Assembly (NCBI RefSeq): GCF_000282535.1
Contig: NZ_AKJC01000095.1
Coordinates: 1-32,381, forward strand
Reading direction: 5' to 3'
Origin: Pseudomonas sp. GM84
GTDB lineage: Bacteria > Pseudomonadota > Gammaproteobacteria > Pseudomonadales > Pseudomonadaceae
Length of the DNA: 32,381 nt
Below, in pieces: positions 30,144 through 32,381 of this stretch. The position numbers and the translations under genes were made by a program. Position 1 is the first letter of the stretch. Each line of letters begins with the position of its first letter. The notes beneath the pieces were generated by a model that ran no database searches, had not been told where the DNA came from, and saw only the letters and a list, made by a program, of their open reading frames with translations.

Positions 30144-31470
30144 GGGTCTCGGCGATCAGGAACGCCAGCTCCAGCGACTGGTCGGCGTTCATGCGCGGGT
30201 CGCAGTGGGTGTGGTAGCGGTCTGACAGCGCATCTTCGGTGATCGGACGGGCGCCACCGATGCACTCGGTAACGTTCTGCCCGGTCATTTCGATATGGAT
30301 ACCGCCCGCATGGCTGCCCTCGGCCTGGTGCACCTGGAAGAACTGCTTCACTTCGTCGAGGATCTGCGCGAAGTCGCGGGTCTTGTAGCCGCTGCTGGCC
30401 TTGATGGTGTTGCCGTGCATCGGGTCGGAGCTCCACAGCACCTTGCGTCCCTCGCGCTCGACACTGCGGATCAGCCCTGGCAGGTGATCGCCGACCTTGC
30501 CGGCGCCCATGCGCACGATCAGGTTGAGGCGGCCGGGGTCGTTGTCCGGGTTGAGGGTGTCGATCAGGCGGATCAGCTCTTCAGGGTTCATGCTCGGGCC
30601 GACCTTGACCCCGATCGGGTTGTGCACCCCGCGCAGGAACTCGACATGGGCGCCGTCGAGCTGGCGGGTGCGGTCGCCGATCCACAGCATGTGCGCCGAG
30701 CAGTCGTAGTAGTCGCCGGTCAGGCTGTCCTGGCGCACGAAGGCTTCTTCGTAGTTGAGCAGCAGCGCCTCGTGGGCGGTGAAGAAGCTGGTTTCGCGCA
30801 GTTGCGGGGCGTTGTCCAGGCCGCAGGCGCGCATGAAGGCCAGGGTTTCGTCGATGCGGATGGCCAGTTGGTGGTACTTGTCGGCCAGCGCCGAGTTGGC
30901 GATGAAGTCGAGGTTCCACTTGTGCACCTGGTGCAGGTCGGCGAAACCGCCCTGGGCGAAGGCGCGCAGCAGGTTGAGGCTGGCAGTGGCCTGGTGGTAG
31001 GCCTGCAGCAGGCGGTCAGGGTCCGGCACGCGGCTTTTTTCGTCGAAGCCGATGCCATTGACGATATCGCCACGGTAGGCCGGCAGGGTGACGTTGCCGA
31101 TGGTCTCGTCGCCCGAGGAGCGCGGCTTGGCGAACTGCCCGGCCATGCGCCCGACCTTGACCACCGGGCAGCCCGCGGCAAAGGTCATGACAATGGCCAT
31201 CTGCAGCAGCACCTTGAAGGTGTCGCGGATCTTCGCTGCCGAGAACTCGGCGAAGCTTTCTGCACAGTCGCCGCCTTGCAGCAGGAAGGCACGGCCTTCG
31301 GTGACTTCGGCGAACTGCCGGCGCAGCTCGCGCGCTTCCCCGGCGAACACCAGCGGCGGGTAGCTGGCCAGGGTCTGCTCGACCTTGAGCAGGTGCTCGG
31401 CATCGGGGTAGGTCGGTTGCTGCTGGATCGGCAGGGCACGCCAGCTGTCAGGGCTCCACGGTCGGTTCAT
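30124..31470 (-). CDS. 3-deoxy-7-phosphoheptulonate (DAHP) synthase, type II
   Basis: Catalyses condensation of phosphoenolpyruvate and erythrose-4-phosphate, the first step of the shikimate pathway. The 448-aa sequence is the plant-like class II type (as in Pseudomonas and Mycobacterium), not the AroF/G/H class I type. [11 protein letters not shown] holds the metal-binding Cys69, [14 protein letters not shown] is the substrate-binding block, SDPMHGNT provides the His ligand, and [22 protein letters not shown] closes the protein. The ATG at 31470 starts [19 protein letters not shown], a typical class II N-terminus. The gene is divergent from the spermidine synthase-like gene. Confidence 0.95.
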   Translation of the reverse strand: MNRPWSPDSWRALPIQQQPTYPDAEHLLKVEQTLASYPPLVFAGEARELRRQFAEVTEGRAFLLQGGDCAESFAEFSAAKIRDTFKVLLQMAIVMTFAAGCPVVKVGRMAGQFAKPRSSGDETIGNVTLPAYRGDIVNGIGFDEKSRVPDPDRLLQAYHQATASLNLLRAFAQGGFADLHQVHKWNLDFIANSALADKYHQLAIRIDETLAFMRACGLDNAPQLRETSFFTAHEALLLNYEEAFVRQDSLTGDYYDCSAHMLWIGDRTRQLDGAHVEFLRGVHNPIGVKVGPSMNPEELIRLIDTLNPDNDPGRLNLIVRMGAGKVGDHLPGLIRSVEREGRKVLWSSDPMHGNTIKASSGYKTRDFAQILDEVKQFFQVHQAEGSHAGGIHIEMTGQNVTECIGGARPITEDALSDRYHTHCDPRMNADQSLELAFLIAETLKQVRR

Positions 31471-31588
31471 CACAGGCTCGGTATTGTCGGTTTGGGCATG
31501 CCTGCCATGGTAACAGTTGCCGCTGAGCTTGTTGCATCGAGGGTGTTGGCGGACAATGCGCGTTTTTGCGCGGGCAGGTGGCAGGTAC

Positions 31589-32344
31589 ATGGCGACGGAG
31601 CGGGAAGAGCGGCTGTTGGCCCGGGTCGAGGATGCCTTTGGCGTGATCAGCGTGTACGAGGTGGACGACTACCGCTTCCTTGAGTTCGGCGATGCCATCG
31701 AGCAGAGCTGCGTGTTTACCGCCGACCCCAGCTGGCTGGAGTACGACTACACCCGCGCCATGCTGGTCGGGGCGTTGTGCCATGCGCAGCCGGAGAGCGC
31801 GCTGTTTCTTGGCTTGGGGGCCGGTACGCTGACCCAGGCTTGCATGAAGTTCCTGCCGCTGGAAGACATCGAGGCGATCGAGCTGCGCGCGGACGTGCCG
31901 CGCCTGGCCATGGAATACCTGGGCCTGGATGACGACCCGCGGCTGTACGTGCGCATTGGCGATGCCCTGGAGCTGCTGCCCACGGCGGAGAAGACCGACC
32001 TGTTGTTCGTCGACCTGTACACCGACCACGGGCCGGGCGTCGGGCACCTGGCCTGGACCTTTCTGGAAAACTGCCAGAAGCAGCTCAATCCCGGCGGTTG
32101 GCTGGTGATCAACCAGTGGGCCAGCGATGACGGCAGGCCCCTGGGCGCGGCGCTGCTGCGCGGGTTGTACCACCGGCATTACTGGGAGCTGCCGGTGAAG
32201 GAGGGCAATGTGATCCTGCTGGTGCCGGCGGACCTGGATCAGGAACTGGACCTGGAGGGCGTGCGGGTGCGGGCCGAGGCGCTGGCGCCGCTGTTGGGGT
32301 ATAGCCTTGAGGGGTTGATCCGGGAGATTCGGCCGGCGACCTGA
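31589..32344 (+). CDS. Spermidine synthase-like (SpeE fold) protein
   Basis: A 251-aa Rossmann-fold protein of the polyamine synthase/methyltransferase group. The SAM-type nucleotide motif is [20 protein letters not shown] (near residues 71-90), and the acidic residue at the end of strand 2 is [10 protein letters not shown]. The catalytic loop of true spermidine synthases is DxxDPxGP-like; here it is [10 protein letters not shown], so aminopropyl transfer is plausible but not assured. The protein lacks the N-terminal tetramerisation strands of full SpeE. The ATG at 31589 follows GGCAGG; in-frame alternatives upstream lack a ribosome site. A REP arm begins about 20 nt after the stop. Confidence 0.8.
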   Translation: MATEREERLLARVEDAFGVISVYEVDDYRFLEFGDAIEQSCVFTADPSWLEYDYTRAMLVGALCHAQPESALFLGLGAGTLTQACMKFLPLEDIEAIELRADVPRLAMEYLGLDDDPRLYVRIGDALELLPTAEKTDLLFVDLYTDHGPGVGHLAWTFLENCQKQLNPGGWLVINQWASDDGRPLGAALLRGLYHRHYWELPVKEGNVILLVPADLDQELDLEGVRVRAEALAPLLGYSLEGLIREIRPAT

Positions 32345-32364
32345 AGATATGCTGTGTGGCTTGT

Positions 32365-32381
32365 GGCCCTATCGCCGGCAA
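32365..32381. repeat. Start of a REP palindrome, cut by window end
   Basis: The last bases, gccctatcgccggcaa, match the first half of a GCCGGC-type REP arm. Confidence 0.7.

Noticed and set aside
30295..31683. 462-codon plus-strand ORF opposite DAHP synthase
   Set aside because: Antisense shadow of a strongly conserved enzyme, running into the next gene in the wrong frame.

Overview
The window is a stretch of bacterial chromosome with about 36 protein genes, one tRNA gene and at least 25 REP-type palindromes. High GC, strong G/C third-position bias, the 35-bp REP sequences of the 'ggcctcttcgcgggacaagcccgctcccacagg' type, a Pseudomonas-type EarP/EF-P pair (EF-P with Arg32) and a 448-residue type II DAHP synthase all point to the Pseudomonas putida group. 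I see no phage, transposase, plasmid or CRISPR genes. This is core chromosome, not an island.

Layout. 1-6.2 kb: chorismate synthase (aroC), then an MFS permease translationally overlapped by an acireductone-dioxygenase-like cupin, a DUF3509-like small protein, an ankyrin-repeat protein, an unrecognised 176-aa protein, a ZIP metal transporter and a PLDc_N-type small membrane protein. 6.3-9.3 kb: a 684-aa LTA-synthase-family membrane sulfatase-fold protein, a 78-aa hypothetical protein and an RraB-like protein. 9.4-14.2 kb: a cytochrome c protein with a 31-codon putative membrane ORF upstream, a class I glutamine amidotransferase, a CorA-like Mg2+ channel, a PlsC-type acyltransferase and a crotonase-fold protein. 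14.5 kb: tRNA-Ser(GGA) with its own promoter and terminator. 14.8-21.5 kb: a TonB-dependent receptor, a membrane hypothetical protein, then two divergent pairs, MFS/LysR and SDR/LysR. 21.6-24.4 kb: a GreA/B-like protein with a membrane partner, then earP and efp (the EF-P rhamnosylation enzyme and its substrate). 24.5-28.8 kb: ohr-ohrR, LysR/TSUP and LysR/DUF1127. 28.9-32.3 kb: a YcaQ-type DNA glycosylase, type II DAHP synthase and a spermidine-synthase-like protein.

Working together. EarP rhamnosylates Arg32 of EF-P, which relieves ribosome stalling at polyproline. OhrR represses ohr through a palindrome that fills the promoter spacer. Four LysR regulators sit next to or divergent from likely targets. 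AroC and DAHP synthase are the last and first steps of the shikimate pathway but lie 29 kb apart in separate units.

What stands out most: the ARD-like cupin has Arg in place of the fourth metal-binding His; two tandem 13-bp palindromes lie upstream of the ankyrin gene; a second OhrR-like operator lies before ohrR; a 33-bp inverted repeat lies between a LysR gene and a TSUP gene; REP pairs occupy 8 of 10 convergent junctions and no divergent one, with covarying stems; and a Gre-like factor and a crotonase each lack one canonical catalytic acid. I did not find a convincing new multi-gene system.
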